A stretch of DNA of 64,000 nt from JAGWAJ01 sp026707615 (GCA_965207595.1 CBDBMW010000013.1:682001-746000), one strand, 5' to 3'. Numbered from the stretch's first letter, positions 17,033 to 25,976 are shown. The notes: generated by a model not told the origin, from the letters alone. Translations and numbers: made by a program.

Positions 17033-19117
17033 CTACTCCGGCAGCGCGAGCGCGATGAGCTCCGGCACCCGGCCGCCGCCCACGGTCAGGGCGATGTACT
17101 GGCGGCCCTGCCACAGGTAGGTCATCGGGGTGCCGATGGCGCCCCCCGGCAGGTCCACCTGCGCCAGCTCCTCGCCCGTCGCCTTGTCGAGCGCGACGAG
17201 ACGCGGGCCGTCGTTCGTGCCGCCCGCGGTCAGCGCGTAGATCAGGATGTCCGGCGTCAGCAGCGGCCCGGCGCGGCTGCTGTCGCCCCCGAGCGGCGGG
17301 AGGTCGAGGTCGCGCAGCAGGCGGTGGTTGCGGTAGCGGTCGCCGTTGCCCATCGGCCGCATCCAGACATGGTCGCCCGTGTTGAGGTCGATGGCCGTCA
17401 TGCGGGAGTAGGGGGGCTTGAAGAGCGGCAGCCCCTGCGGCATCTGCGGCCGGGTGCGGGTCGGGCCGCGGCGCTCGATGACGTTCAGGGTCGCCCCTTC
17501 GCCGGGTTCCGGCTCGCGATACTGCATGACCGAGTAGGCGTTGTTCGACGGGACGTAGAGGATGCCGGTCTCGGGGTCGAAGGCCGCGCCGGACCAGTTG
17601 GCGCCGCCGCCGGCGCTCGGGCGCTGGACCGTCCCGTCCCACATCGGCGGCGTGAAGATCGGGCCCAGGCGGTAACCCTCGACCGCTTCGATGGCCATCT
17701 GCCGGATCTCCGGCGTGAAGTCGACGAGGTCGTCGACCACCGCGCCCTGGTACTCGAACGGGGCCGGCCGGGTGGGGAAGGGCTGCGTCGGCGACGGCCG
17801 CTCGCCGGGGACGTTGGTGTCGGTCGCGACCGCACGTTCCTCTATAGGCCAGATCGGCTCGCCGGTCGCCCGGTCGAAGACGTAGGTGAAGCCCTGCTTG
17901 CTGATCTGGGCGAGGGCCTTCACCGGCCGCCCGTCGACCACGACGTCGACGAGGTTGGGCGCGGCGGGGAAGTCCCAGTCCCAGAGGCCGTGGTGCACGG
18001 CCTGGAAGTGCCACTCGCGCTCGCCGGTGTCCAGGTCGAGGGCGACGACGCTCTCGGCGAAGAGGTTGTCGCCCAGCCGGTGCCCGCCGTAGTAGTCGGG
18101 CGCCGGGGTGTTGGTGGGAAGGTAGAGCAGGTTCAGCTCGGGGTCGGCGCTCATGAACGACCAGACGCCGACCTTCCCGGTCACGCGCCAGGAATCGCCC
18201 TCCCAGGTGTCGTTGCCGTACTCGTCGCCCTGCGGGATGGTGTGGAACGTCCACTTCGTCCGCCCGGTCCGCACGTCGAAGCCGCGCATCCAGCCGGGCG
18301 GCGCCTCCCGGGTGATGTTGTAGGACGAGATGGACTGCGGCGTGATGACCGTGTCGCCGACGACCAGCGGGGCCGACTGCACGGAGTAGAGGAGCGCGTT
18401 CAGCCAGTCGCGGTCGCCGCGGGCGGCCCGCGGGATGCCCTCGGTGAGGTCGACCCAGCCGTCGACCCCGAAGTCGGGGCACGGCCGGCCGGTCTTGGCG
18501 TCGACGCAGATGAGATAGCCGTTCCCGGTGCCGAACAGGATCCGCTCGTTCTCGCGCTCCGGGCCGTCCGACCAGTAGGCGACGCCGCGCTGGTTCCAGC
18601 GGGCGGTCATCGTGGTCGTCCCTTCCTCGTAGGTCTTCGGGTTGTAGACCCAGAGCGTCTCGCCCGTCCCGGCGTCGATCGACGCGGCCTGCGACGTCGG
18701 CATGTTGATGAAGAGCCGGCCGCCCACCATCAGCGGCGTCGCCTTGAGGTTCGTGACGTAGGGCGGCTGGGCGTCGCGCCAGCGTTCCGGGTCGCGCCGC
18801 AGCAACTCCTCGAAGATGAGTCGCGAGTCGGCCCACCACTCGCCGCCGTCCGGCGTATCGATGCTGAGGAACGCGTCGGCGGACAGCCAGCGCCAGGCGA
18901 TCTCGAGGTCGCCGAAGTTGCTGCGGTCGATCTGGTCGAGCGGCGAGTACTTCGTGCTGCCGAGGTCGCCGCCGTAGGTGGGCCACTCGCCGTTGGCCGG
19001 CGCCCCGCGCTGGGCGAGCGCGGTCCCCCCCGCTACGGCGACGAGGGCGGTAACGAGGAGTACCAAGGTGACGATCCCGGCGGCGCCGGGCCGCCGGCGT
19101 GGTGTGCAGTCGCGCAT
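17033..19117 (-). CDS. PQQ-dependent quinoprotein dehydrogenase, periplasmic
   Basis: The protein is 694 residues from ATG 19117, with AAGAAGAGG as ribosome-binding site. A signal peptide or anchor (IVTLVLLVTALVAVAGGTALAQ) precedes an eight-bladed propeller of the quinoprotein alcohol/glucose dehydrogenase type: WPTYGGDLGSTKYSPLDQI, TSQAASIDAGTGETLWVYNP, WHFQAVHHGLWDWDFPAAP, GFTYVFDRATGEPIWPIEER, and the C-terminal LDKATGEELAQVDLP and GTPMTYLWQGRQYIALTVGG. These bind PQQ and oxidise alcohols or sugars, passing electrons to the respiratory chain. I see no cytochrome c (CxxCH) domain. Substrate unknown. PQQ synthesis genes are not in this window. Confidence 0.9.
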   Translation of the reverse strand: MRDCTPRRRPGAAGIVTLVLLVTALVAVAGGTALAQRGAPANGEWPTYGGDLGSTKYSPLDQIDRSNFGDLEIAWRWLSADAFLSIDTPDGGEWWADSRLIFEELLRRDPERWRDAQPPYVTNLKATPLMVGGRLFINMPTSQAASIDAGTGETLWVYNPKTYEEGTTTMTARWNQRGVAYWSDGPERENERILFGTGNGYLICVDAKTGRPCPDFGVDGWVDLTEGIPRAARGDRDWLNALLYSVQSAPLVVGDTVITPQSISSYNITREAPPGWMRGFDVRTGRTKWTFHTIPQGDEYGNDTWEGDSWRVTGKVGVWSFMSADPELNLLYLPTNTPAPDYYGGHRLGDNLFAESVVALDLDTGEREWHFQAVHHGLWDWDFPAAPNLVDVVVDGRPVKALAQISKQGFTYVFDRATGEPIWPIEERAVATDTNVPGERPSPTQPFPTRPAPFEYQGAVVDDLVDFTPEIRQMAIEAVEGYRLGPIFTPPMWDGTVQRPSAGGGANWSGAAFDPETGILYVPSNNAYSVMQYREPEPGEGATLNVIERRGPTRTRPQMPQGLPLFKPPYSRMTAIDLNTGDHVWMRPMGNGDRYRNHRLLRDLDLPPLGGDSSRAGPLLTPDILIYALTAGGTNDGPRLVALDKATGEELAQVDLPGGAIGTPMTYLWQGRQYIALTVGGGRVPELIALALPE

Positions 19118-19205
19118 GGAGACCTCTTCTTGAGTCGCCTTCCGAGTCACCGTCCGGCTCGCTGCAGAAGGCGCCTGGGACGTGGCGCCATCATAGCGCA
19201 GCCTT

Positions 19206-19345
19206 CTACGAGCCCCAGCGGTAGTTGAGGCGGGCGTAGTAGTACCCGCCGCTCAGGCCCCAGGGCGTGAACTGGCTGTAGGGCAGGCCGAAGCGGGCGG
19301 CGAACAGGTCCATCCGATCCGAGAAGGTGTCGAAGACGTTCTGGC
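19206..19345 (-). pseudogene. TonB-dependent receptor, C-terminal fragment (cut off by element 1)
   Basis: This frame encodes the last 42 residues of an outer-membrane TonB-dependent receptor: FDTFSDRMDLFAARFGLPYS, then WGLSGGYYYARLNYRW. Its upstream neighbour in the intact gene is the fragment ending ...GGQNV at 22702. The join GGQNV-FDTFSD is what such receptors show near the last strands. Integrative element 1 separates the two, so this fragment has no start of its own. Confidence 0.88.
19334..19345. repeat. Element 1 left attachment repeat
   Basis: AGACGTTCTGGC, identical to 22701-22712. On the receptor strand it reads GCCAGAACGTCT, covering the Gln-Asn-Val codons. Confidence 0.8.
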
Positions 19346-19506
19346 TACCAATGTTACTCTCGAAAAGCCGTCCGTGTCCGTCCATAATCGTCTGCAAAGC
19401 ACTGAATACTAATCGTTTACTCCACAGTGCAGGCCTTGACGAGATCAACTGCCGACCTGTAGAATCCCACAGATTCCACCGATTCACGAGGGGAGAGACG
19501 GTAGGC

Positions 19507-20766
19507 ATGACACTCCAGACTCGACCGCGAAAGCCCGCGCCCCAGGGTCGGCATCCCCACCACGCCCTCTCGTCCACCTTCGTCCGAAACGTCGCTCAGG
19601 CCGGCCGGTACTGTGACGGCAATGGCCTGTACCTCGAGGTCAAGCCGACCGGCACCCGGAGCTGGATCCAGCGGCTCGCCATCCGCGGCCGACGCCGGGA
19701 ACTCGGACTCGGCGGCTTCCCGCTCGTCCCCCTCAAGGACGCCCGCGCGGCTGCCCTCGCCAACCGCAGGCTCGCCCGCGCCGGCGGCGACCCGCTCGCC
19801 GAGAAGCGCCGCGCCAGGAGCATGCCCACCTTCGCCGAAGCCGCCGAGCGCGTCTGGAACCAGATGCAGCCCGGCTGGCGCAGCGCCAAGCACGGTCGCG
19901 CCTGGATGTCGAGTCTGGCACGTTTCGCCCTGCCGCGCCTCGGCAAGATGTCGGTCGCCGACATCACCAGCGCCGATGTGATCGAGACGCTCCGGCCCTT
20001 CTGGCACCGGCACCCGACGACGGCGCGGCGGGTGCGCCAGCGCATCAGCGCCGTCATGGAATGGGTTGTTGCGATAGAGCTGCGCTCCGATAACCCGTGC
20101 GACCGCATCGGGGCGGTCCTCGGTCCGCAGAACGATCTCGTGCGGCACATGCAGGCGTTGCCGCACCGTGAGGTTGCAGCGGCCATCGAGACCGTGCGGG
20201 TGTCCCGCGCGACTCCCACCGTCAAGTTGGCGTTCGAGTTCCTCGTGCTGACGGCGGCTCGATCCGGCGAGGTGCGCGGGGCGCTGTGGACCGAGATGGA
20301 CTTGGCGAACCGCGTGTGGACCGTTCCCGCCACGCGAATGAAGGCGAAGCGCGAACATCGCGTGCCCCTGTGCGCGCGAGCCGCGCAGGTCCTCGATGCG
20401 GCGCGGGCACTCGATGGCGCCGGCAGCCCGCTCGTGTTCCCGATGCGGAGTGGGAAGCCGATCTCCGAGCCGCGACTGGCCCAGTTGCTCCACCACCACA
20501 AGATCGCCGCTGTTCCGCATGGATTCCGGTCCTCGTTCCGGGACTGGGCGGCGGAGGAGACCGACCACCCGCGGGAGGTCATCGAGGCCGCGCTGGCCCA
20601 CGTGGTCCAGAACAGGGTCGAGGCGGCCTATGCGCGGTCGGACCTGTTCGAGCGGCGGCGGCGGCTCATGAACGATTGGGCCGGCTACATCGAGCGAACC
20701 GGCATCGAGCAGCCTTCCTCCGCCGAGCCTGTAGAACCGGGAGTCGCCGGCAACCGAGCGCCCTGA
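19507..20766 (+). CDS. int: Tyrosine integrase of element 1
   Basis: Site-specific recombinase of 419 residues, P4-integrase-like. The N-terminal arm-binding (DUF4102-like) part has GRYCDGNGLYLEVKPTGTRS and WIQRLAIRGRRRELGLGG. A core-binding domain follows, then the catalytic domain with R252 (ARSGEVRG), H338-x-x-R341 (HGFRSSFRDWAAEE) and nucleophile Y375 (AAYARSDLFERRRR). It is complete and looks active. By eye it is about two-thirds identical to the integrase of element 2. It points into the element from the left end, as integrases of genomic islands usually do. ATG 19507 follows a GAGGGGAGAG ribosome-binding region. Confidence 0.95.
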   Translation: MTLQTRPRKPAPQGRHPHHALSSTFVRNVAQAGRYCDGNGLYLEVKPTGTRSWIQRLAIRGRRRELGLGGFPLVPLKDARAAALANRRLARAGGDPLAEKRRARSMPTFAEAAERVWNQMQPGWRSAKHGRAWMSSLARFALPRLGKMSVADITSADVIETLRPFWHRHPTTARRVRQRISAVMEWVVAIELRSDNPCDRIGAVLGPQNDLVRHMQALPHREVAAAIETVRVSRATPTVKLAFEFLVLTAARSGEVRGALWTEMDLANRVWTVPATRMKAKREHRVPLCARAAQVLDAARALDGAGSPLVFPMRSGKPISEPRLAQLLHHHKIAAVPHGFRSSFRDWAAEETDHPREVIEAALAHVVQNRVEAAYARSDLFERRRRLMNDWAGYIERTGIEQPSSAEPVEPGVAGNRAP

Positions 20767-20964
20767 CCACGACCCACGACCAGACCGAAGCCGCCGCCCG
20801 TTGAGCACCCCGGCTGGTACAGGCGGGTCAGGCGGGAGCGGGAGCAGGCGCCCGAAGATCGCGCGGGGAACGGCATCCAGCGGGGCGGCGACCACGAGCA
20901 GATCCCGGAGAGCGACGACGGGGAACCGGGCGGCGGAGAGGCGACGGACAGAGCGCACCGAACA

Positions 20965-20999
20965 CTGGCTCACGACATCCGTTGTATGTCGTGAGCCAG
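20965..20999. repeat. Perfect 14-bp inverted repeat in element 1
   Basis: CTGGCTCACGACAT at 20965-20978 pairs with its exact complement at 20986-20999 around a 7-base loop. It is not followed by a T-tract, so a plain intrinsic terminator is unlikely. Confidence 0.75.
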
Positions 21000-21003
21000 C
21001 ATA

Positions 21004-21022
21004 CCCAATGTCCGACATTGGG
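21004..21022. repeat. 9-bp palindrome in element 1
   Basis: CCCAATGTCCGACATTGGG is a perfect 9+1+9 palindrome four bases after the preceding hairpin. Spacing and perfection suggest a protein-binding site or a second stem of the same structure. Confidence 0.7.
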
Positions 21023-21305
21023 CTGGCGGGGGGCGCCGCCCCCTCGACCCCCCGGACGGAGATACGGCGCGTCCCGCGCCGGTTCAGACCCGCCGCCGTC
21101 GCGACCGTTGCCGAGCCGCGCGCCGGCAGGGTCATGAGCGTCGGCCGGTTCGCGGGCCGGCCACGCGCTGTGCGGCCGTCTCCGGCGGCCGTGCCAGCAG
21201 GCCGCCCTTTGTGCCCCGAGCGCCTGGCGTAGAATCCCTGGGAGCATGCGCTTTGCATCGAACGCAGGGCGATGATGGCGCGCTGCTGGACGGAGGAGCC
21301 GGTGG

Positions 21306-22343
21306 ATGGATGAACTCAAGATATGGCTGCTTGAGGACGTGTCCTCGGTCGTGGAGTTGGAACCGCAGCGGCAAATGGAAGCCGAGTCCCTTCTTGAGGA
21401 CACGCTCGTCGCCAACCCCGACCTGCTGATGCCGGGTCTCAAGCTGGTCGGCAGGCAGACGCCGACCGCGGGCGGGCCGCTCGACCTGCTGGGAGTGGAC
21501 AGGTACGGCAGGCTCTCGCTGTTCGAATTGAAGCGTGGCACCCTCACCCGCGAGGCCGTCGCGCAGGTAATCGACTACGCGGCCGACCTGGAAGCGATGG
21601 ATCTACCTGAACTGGCCGGCCTGCTGATCAGGGAGTCGGGGGAGCGTGGCATCGACGAGATCGAGGATCTGGAGGACTGGTACGGACAGCGGTTCGGCGG
21701 GCAGGAATTGACTTCGTTGAGGCCGCTACGTATGTTCTTGGTCGGCTTGGGCACCGACGAGCGAGCAGAGCGAATGGTGGACTTCCTCGCCAACAATAGC
21801 GGCATGGACATCTCGCTCATCACCTTCCACGGTTTCGCCTACGAGGGTAAGACGCTCTTCGCCAAACACGTGCACGTGGAAGGAGTCGTGGACTCGGAGT
21901 CACGTTCGGGGAACCGATACGTGAGCGTGGCGGAGAAGAGAGCGCGGTTGGACGAGCGGGTTGAAGAATCTGGCGTGACCAAGCTGTTCGGTGCCGTGCG
22001 CGACATGTTCCGAGCCCACTGGCCAGATTGCAAGATGCGCCCGACGGCCCGTGGACTCAGCATCAAGCTGAAGAAGAAGACCTATGCAAGAATTGATCCC
22101 TGGAAGGCGAGAGTCGAGGTCTCCTTTCAACCTTGTGCCAAGTCGCTGTGCCTGAACGAGTTCGAGCAACCGGTCGCGGCGATCCCACATGGCACGTGGC
22201 CGCACAATCGCGACCCCTTGGCAGATGCCGACGCCGCGATCCAGTTCAAGTTGACCACCGAGGAATGGAGGACTCACGAGGAGATGTTGACGAGGCTCGC
22301 CCGCGCGGTCCATGGAGCTTATCGGGCGCATGCGGCCAAGTAG
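21306..22343 (+). CDS. NucS/DUF91-type endonuclease domain protein (element 1 cargo)
   Basis: The protein is 345 residues from ATG 21306, preceded by GGAGGAGCC. Residues about 20-110 form a PD-(D/E)XK nuclease core as in NucS: LEDTLVANPDLLMPGLKLVG, then GGPLDLLGVDRYGRLSLFELK (the D...E-x-K triad) and REAVAQVIDYAADL. The C-terminal half (KKKTYARIDPWKARVEVSF and beyond) resembles the DUF5655-like or other accessory domains seen in such proteins. NucS itself acts on mismatched DNA. DUF91 proteins carried on mobile elements have been suggested to act in defence or element maintenance; this is inference here. It is the only cargo gene of the element. Confidence 0.75.
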   Translation: MDELKIWLLEDVSSVVELEPQRQMEAESLLEDTLVANPDLLMPGLKLVGRQTPTAGGPLDLLGVDRYGRLSLFELKRGTLTREAVAQVIDYAADLEAMDLPELAGLLIRESGERGIDEIEDLEDWYGQRFGGQELTSLRPLRMFLVGLGTDERAERMVDFLANNSGMDISLITFHGFAYEGKTLFAKHVHVEGVVDSESRSGNRYVSVAEKRARLDERVEESGVTKLFGAVRDMFRAHWPDCKMRPTARGLSIKLKKKTYARIDPWKARVEVSFQPCAKSLCLNEFEQPVAAIPHGTWPHNRDPLADADAAIQFKLTTEEWRTHEEMLTRLARAVHGAYRAHAAK

Positions 22344-22379
22344 CGGGCGGCAGCCCCCGCCGGTCGGTGAGAGCGCGTG

Positions 22380-22530
22380 GCTAGCCTCTGCGAGCGGCGT
22401 GTCAAGTCGCTGGCGCGCCTCCTCCGCTCCGCTCCGGCCCCAAGGGGTGACACGCCGCTCGCGCCGGCTCTGGGCTGATTATGGCCGTCCGTATCCGTCC
22501 GGCCATCGACCATGGCCGGCCCTCCACTGC
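22380..22530. repeat. Conserved structured repeat C, copy 1 (right end of element 1)
   Basis: A 150-bp segment that recurs at 29571-29720 in element 2. Its main stem is a perfect 15-bp inverted repeat, GCGAGCGGCGTGTCA (22390-22404) with its complement at 22448-22462. In copy 2 the T-A pair of this stem is A-T, a compensatory change. A second stem around ATGGCCG...CCGGCCAT follows. It lies 239 bp from the right attachment repeat, almost the same distance as in element 2. The whole stretch 22344-22700 has no supported gene. Confidence 0.75.
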
Positions 22531-22700
22531 GGCGGACCCTCGGCACCGAGACACTGATCCGGGGCGGATCCTGAACCGTTCACGGATGGTGATCGCGGTC
22601 CGTTGGAATCGCTCGCGGAACGCGGGGCGGAACGAGGGGAAGAGATTCGCAAGAACCCCGTAACCCTCACTATATAAACCGGTTAACGGCGTATAGCGTC

Positions 22701-22712
22701 AGACGTTCTGGC
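22701..22712. repeat. Element 1 right attachment repeat
   Basis: AGACGTTCTGGC, identical to 19334-19345; it overlaps the Gln-Asn-Val codons of the receptor fragment to its right. Confidence 0.8.
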
Positions 22713-24589
22713 CGCCGACGGCCAGCGTGACGCCCGCGGCGAGCGGGACGGTGGCCTCGAGGTCGACGATGAAGCGGCCGGCGAGCACCTGCGCGTCGGC
22801 GCCGCGGGCCGAGCGCGCGTCGAGGTGGTCGACCCAGGAACCGTAGTAGTTGAGGCGGCCGAGGAGGCCCACGCGCCCCGCGCGCTGGTTCAGGGCGACG
22901 TTCCAGCGCGTCTCCGGCACGCCCCGCTCCAGGGCGAGGACGTCGCCGGGGCTGAGCAGGTCCGACTCCCTCGTCACCTCCGTGTCGGTGTGGTTGAGCG
23001 CGAAGCTGAACACGGTGTCGCCGCGCAGGCGCGGGGGGGCCCAGGTCGACACGACATCGACTCCCCGCGTGCGGGTGGAGAAGTCGTTGATGAAGAAGCG
23101 GAAGAAGGCCAGGGTGCGCGCCGACGCGATCCCCTCCGACAGGAGCTGAGTGCGTTCTGCCGCGCCGAGCGTGAAGTTCTGGGACAGCGCGAGGCGGTTG
23201 TCGACGTCGACGTGGAAGTAGTCGGCGGTCAGCGTGAACGGTCCGGTATCGACGACCAGCCCCGCCGTGGCGTTGGTCGACGTCTCGGGATCGAGCGGCC
23301 GGCCGCCCCGGAGCTGTGCGGCCCGGAACGTGGACGGCACGGTCGCGCTGTCGACCAGGTCCAGCGTCCTGGGATTGATGGTCGACTGCACGTTGAACGT
23401 GTTCTGCTGGCCGGGCGTCGGGGCGCGGAACCCGGTGCTGACGCCTCCGCGCACCGAGACCGCGTCGCCCAGCGCACGGCGGGCCGACAGCTTGCCGTTT
23501 GCCGTCGCTCCGAACACGTCGAAGCGCTCGACGCGCAGCGCGCCTCCGACCGTCCACCGGTCGTCGGGCTGCCGGAGCTCGATGTCGCCGTAGACGGCGG
23601 CGTTGGCGCGGGTCCACGTCCCGGCCGTGTAGTCCGGGAATCCCGGAAAGCCGTTGGAGCCGGAGACGAAGCCCTGCGGCGCGAACGGCCCGACCTGCCA
23701 GGAGAGCGGCTCTCCCTCGCGGATCGTGAAGCGCTCGTCGCGCCATTCGGCGCCGGCGGCCAGGTGCACGAGCTCGGTGGCGGCGTAGGAGACGTCGAAG
23801 TTGAGGTTGACCTCCGCCTGCCGGTAGAGTCCCGGGTCGAAGTTGCGCGGCGTAGCCGGGCCCAGCGAGGCGTTGACCGTGTTGAAGATGAAGAAGTCCG
23901 CCTCGTGCGAGCCGTATCCGGCGCTGGCGTCCCACGTCAGCCCGGCGGCCGTGGTCCGCCGCAGGCCGGCCACCGCCGAGACGTCCGTGATCACGCCGCT
24001 GAACCACGGGGTGAACCCGCCCGGCGCGACCTCCTGCATGGAGAAGCAGTTCGGGTCCGCCCGCACCTGGGCCAGGGCCGCCTGGTCGGGCCGGTCGTCG
24101 GTGATGGCGACGGTGGGGCAGCTGGCCGAGCCGTCCCGGACGCCGTCCTCGGCGTCGAGCACGTCGCCGACGAGGAGCGTCCGGCCGCTGTCGAGGCTGA
24201 AGATGTTGGCCCGCGTATTGGGATTGCGGAAGTAGAAGCCCTGCGTCGACGTCTTGTTGGCGTAGTTGGCGTGGCCGTAGAGCTCGACGCCGTTGGCGAA
24301 CGCGCGGCCGAGGTTGCCGAACAGCTTCAGGTCGTCCTCGGCCGTGGGGTCGCCCCACGGCTGGGCCGGGTCGGCCACCGCGCGGTTGCCGGCCGCGATG
24401 AGCGCCGCCGCGTCGGCGCGCTGCACGCTGCGGTCGGTCGGGTCGGAGTTGCCGTACTCGAAGCTGAGGTTGGCGAAGCCGGTCTCGCCGAGCGGCAGCC
24501 CGACGTTGCCGGCCACGTTGTAGGCGTCGCCGTCGCCGGCGCGGTAGGTGCCGGTGTTGAGCTCCAGGCTGCCGCCTGCGCGGTCGTCC

Positions 24590-24597
24590 TTGAGCAG
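24590..24597. repeat. Element 2 left attachment repeat
   Basis: TTGAGCAG, identical to 29894-29901. Extending by five bases gives TTGAGCAGCAAGT versus TTGAGCAGGAAGT, one mismatch in 13. On the receptor strand it covers the Leu-Leu codons before Lys-Asp-Asp. Confidence 0.65.
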
Positions 24598-24710
24598 CAA
24601 GTCTATACCTGAATCCGCTAGCGTCATTTGCCGTGCAGAGCCCTTCATAACTAGCTCATTAGTAGTGAGTTATTACTTCAGCCCTCGTCCCCTGCCGGCC
24701 GGCCGGTACC

Positions 24711-24740
24711 TGGACTGTCTGCTGGATTCCTGCATATAAT
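24711..24740 (+). promoter_or_regulatory. Predicted sigma-70 promoter of integrase 2, probably leaderless
   Basis: A perfect -10 box TATAAT (24735-24740) stands 18 bp from TGGACT (24711-24716, 4 of 6 matches to TTGACA). The integrase ATG begins only 6 bp after the -10 box, where transcription would start. The message would therefore have no leader and no ribosome-binding site. Confidence 0.5.
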
Positions 24741-24746
24741 GGGGGA

Positions 24747-25976
24747 ATGCATGTTGTGACAGACGACAGCCCCCGACCCCCGAAAACCAAGCGCCGAGGA
24801 CGACATCCGCACAAGGCCCTCGCGCCCGCCATCATCCGCACCGCCGGCCCAGGGAGATACGCCGACGGCAACGGCTTGTACCTCTACGTCCAGCCTACCG
24901 GCACCCGGAGCTGGATCCAGCGGCTCGTCATCCGCGGTCGACGATGCGAACTCGGACTCGGCACCGTCGCCCTGGTGTCGCTGGCCGAGGCCCGCGAGCA
25001 GGCCCTCGCCAACCGCAAGCTCGCACGCTCCGGCGGCGACCCCCTCGCCGACAAGCGCCGCCTCCAGGGCATGCCCACCTTCGCCGACGCCGCCGCCCGC
25101 GTGGTGGCGCAGAACCGGGACGGCTGGCGGAGCCCCGACCACGCGCGGGTCTGGTTCCGAAGCCTGGAACGCTACGCCTTCCCCCGCATCGGCGCCCGGC
25201 CCGTCTCCGAGGTGACCAGCGGCGACATCCTGCAAGTCCTCACCCCCATCTGGCACCGCAAGGCCGAGACGGCCCGACGCGTCCGCCAGCGCATCCGCGC
25301 CGTGCTGGAGTGGGCCGTGGCCATGGAGCTTCGAGCGGACAACCCGTGCGACCGCATCGGGCCGGTGCTCGGACCGCAGCAGGACATCGTGCAGCACATG
25401 CGGGCGCTGCCGCATCGCGACGTGGCGGCGGCCATCGCGACGGTGCGGGACTCCGGAGCGATGCCCGTCGTCAAGATGGCGTTCGAGTTCCTCGTGCTCA
25501 CCGCGGCGCGGTCGGGCGAGGTGCGGCTGGCCACGTGGTCCGAGATCGACAGCGAGGACCATGTGTGGACCGTGCCGGCCACGCGCATGAAGGCGAAGCG
25601 CGAGCATCGAGTCCCGTTGTGTCGGCGGGCCGTGGAGATTCTCGACGCTGCCCGTTCGCTCGGCGACGCCGGTCCGCTCGTGTTCCCGAGCCGGGGCGGC
25701 AAGCCGTTCGCCAAGACGACGCTGCCGACGCTGCTCCAGCAACTGCCGATCGCGGCCGTGGCCCATGGCTTCCGGTCCTCGTTCCGGGACTGGGCCGCCG
25801 AGGAGACCGACCACCCGCGCGAAGTCGTCGAGGCAGCGCTGGCTCACGTGGTCCGTAACCGCGTCGAGGCAGCCTACGCACGGTCCGACCTGTTCGCGCG
25901 CCGCCGCCGCCTCATGGACGATTGGGGCGCCTATCTCGGCGAGGAGCGGCGGCAGGTCATCCCCATGCGCCGGTGA
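24747..25976 (+). CDS. int: Tyrosine integrase of element 2
   Basis: The protein is 409 residues, of the same family and layout as the integrase of element 1. N-terminal GRYADGNGLYLYVQPTGTRS and RGRRCELGLGTVALV are the arm-binding domain. Catalytic residues are R255 (AARSGEVRL), H340 and R343 (HGFRSSFRDWAAEE) and Y377 (AAYARSDLFARRRR). The two integrases differ in both arm- and core-binding regions, consistent with the different attachment sequences. The start coincides with the expected transcription start of a strong promoter. It is convergent with the primase-helicase gene. Confidence 0.95.
   Translation: MHVVTDDSPRPPKTKRRGRHPHKALAPAIIRTAGPGRYADGNGLYLYVQPTGTRSWIQRLVIRGRRCELGLGTVALVSLAEAREQALANRKLARSGGDPLADKRRLQGMPTFADAAARVVAQNRDGWRSPDHARVWFRSLERYAFPRIGARPVSEVTSGDILQVLTPIWHRKAETARRVRQRIRAVLEWAVAMELRADNPCDRIGPVLGPQQDIVQHMRALPHRDVAAAIATVRDSGAMPVVKMAFEFLVLTAARSGEVRLATWSEIDSEDHVWTVPATRMKAKREHRVPLCRRAVEILDAARSLGDAGPLVFPSRGGKPFAKTTLPTLLQQLPIAAVAHGFRSSFRDWAAEETDHPREVVEAALAHVVRNRVEAAYARSDLFARRRRLMDDWGAYLGEERRQVIPMRR

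Larger units (their letters stand above)
20767..21305. other. Non-coding structured stretch of element 1
   Basis: About 540 bp between the integrase and the nuclease gene. I find no supported protein here. It holds two perfect palindromes (20965-20999 and 21004-21022) followed by a GGCGGGGGGCGCCGCCCCC stretch. Together they form a compact array of hairpins that could be a terminator, a replication or transfer origin, or a recombination recognition region. Confidence 0.5.
19346..22712. mobile_element. Integrative element 1 (integrase + DUF91 nuclease) in a TonB receptor gene
   Basis: About 3.4 kb bounded by a 12-bp direct repeat, AGACGTTCTGGC, at 19334-19345 and 22701-22712. The flanking receptor codons join in frame when the stretch between the repeats is removed, so the boundaries are well supported. 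Contents from left to right: tyrosine integrase (19507-20766), a structured non-coding stretch, a NucS-like nuclease (21306-22343) and a conserved structured repeat (22380-22530). No transfer or capsid genes are visible. Confidence 0.85.
22699..24597 (-). pseudogene. TonB-dependent receptor, middle fragment (between two elements)
   Basis: About 630 codons of beta-barrel sequence of a TonB-dependent receptor, reading leftwards from KDDRAGGSLELNTGTYR. Features include TGFANLSFEYGNSDPTDRS, YGHANYANKTSTQGFYFRNP, VSVRGGVSTGFRAPTPGQQN (a receptor hallmark), DPETSTNATAGLVVDTGPFT and RGVDVVSTWAPPRLRG. It ends ...LAVGGQNV and then hits TGA two bases into element 1. The upstream codons are at 29896-30684 beyond element 2. 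The fragment lacks a signal peptide and plug and cannot make a receptor alone. Confidence 0.9.

Noticed and set aside
22825..24612. 595-codon plus-strand frame opposite the receptor middle fragment
   Set aside because: Composition is the mirror of the receptor codons, with no motifs; the minus-strand receptor reading is strongly supported.
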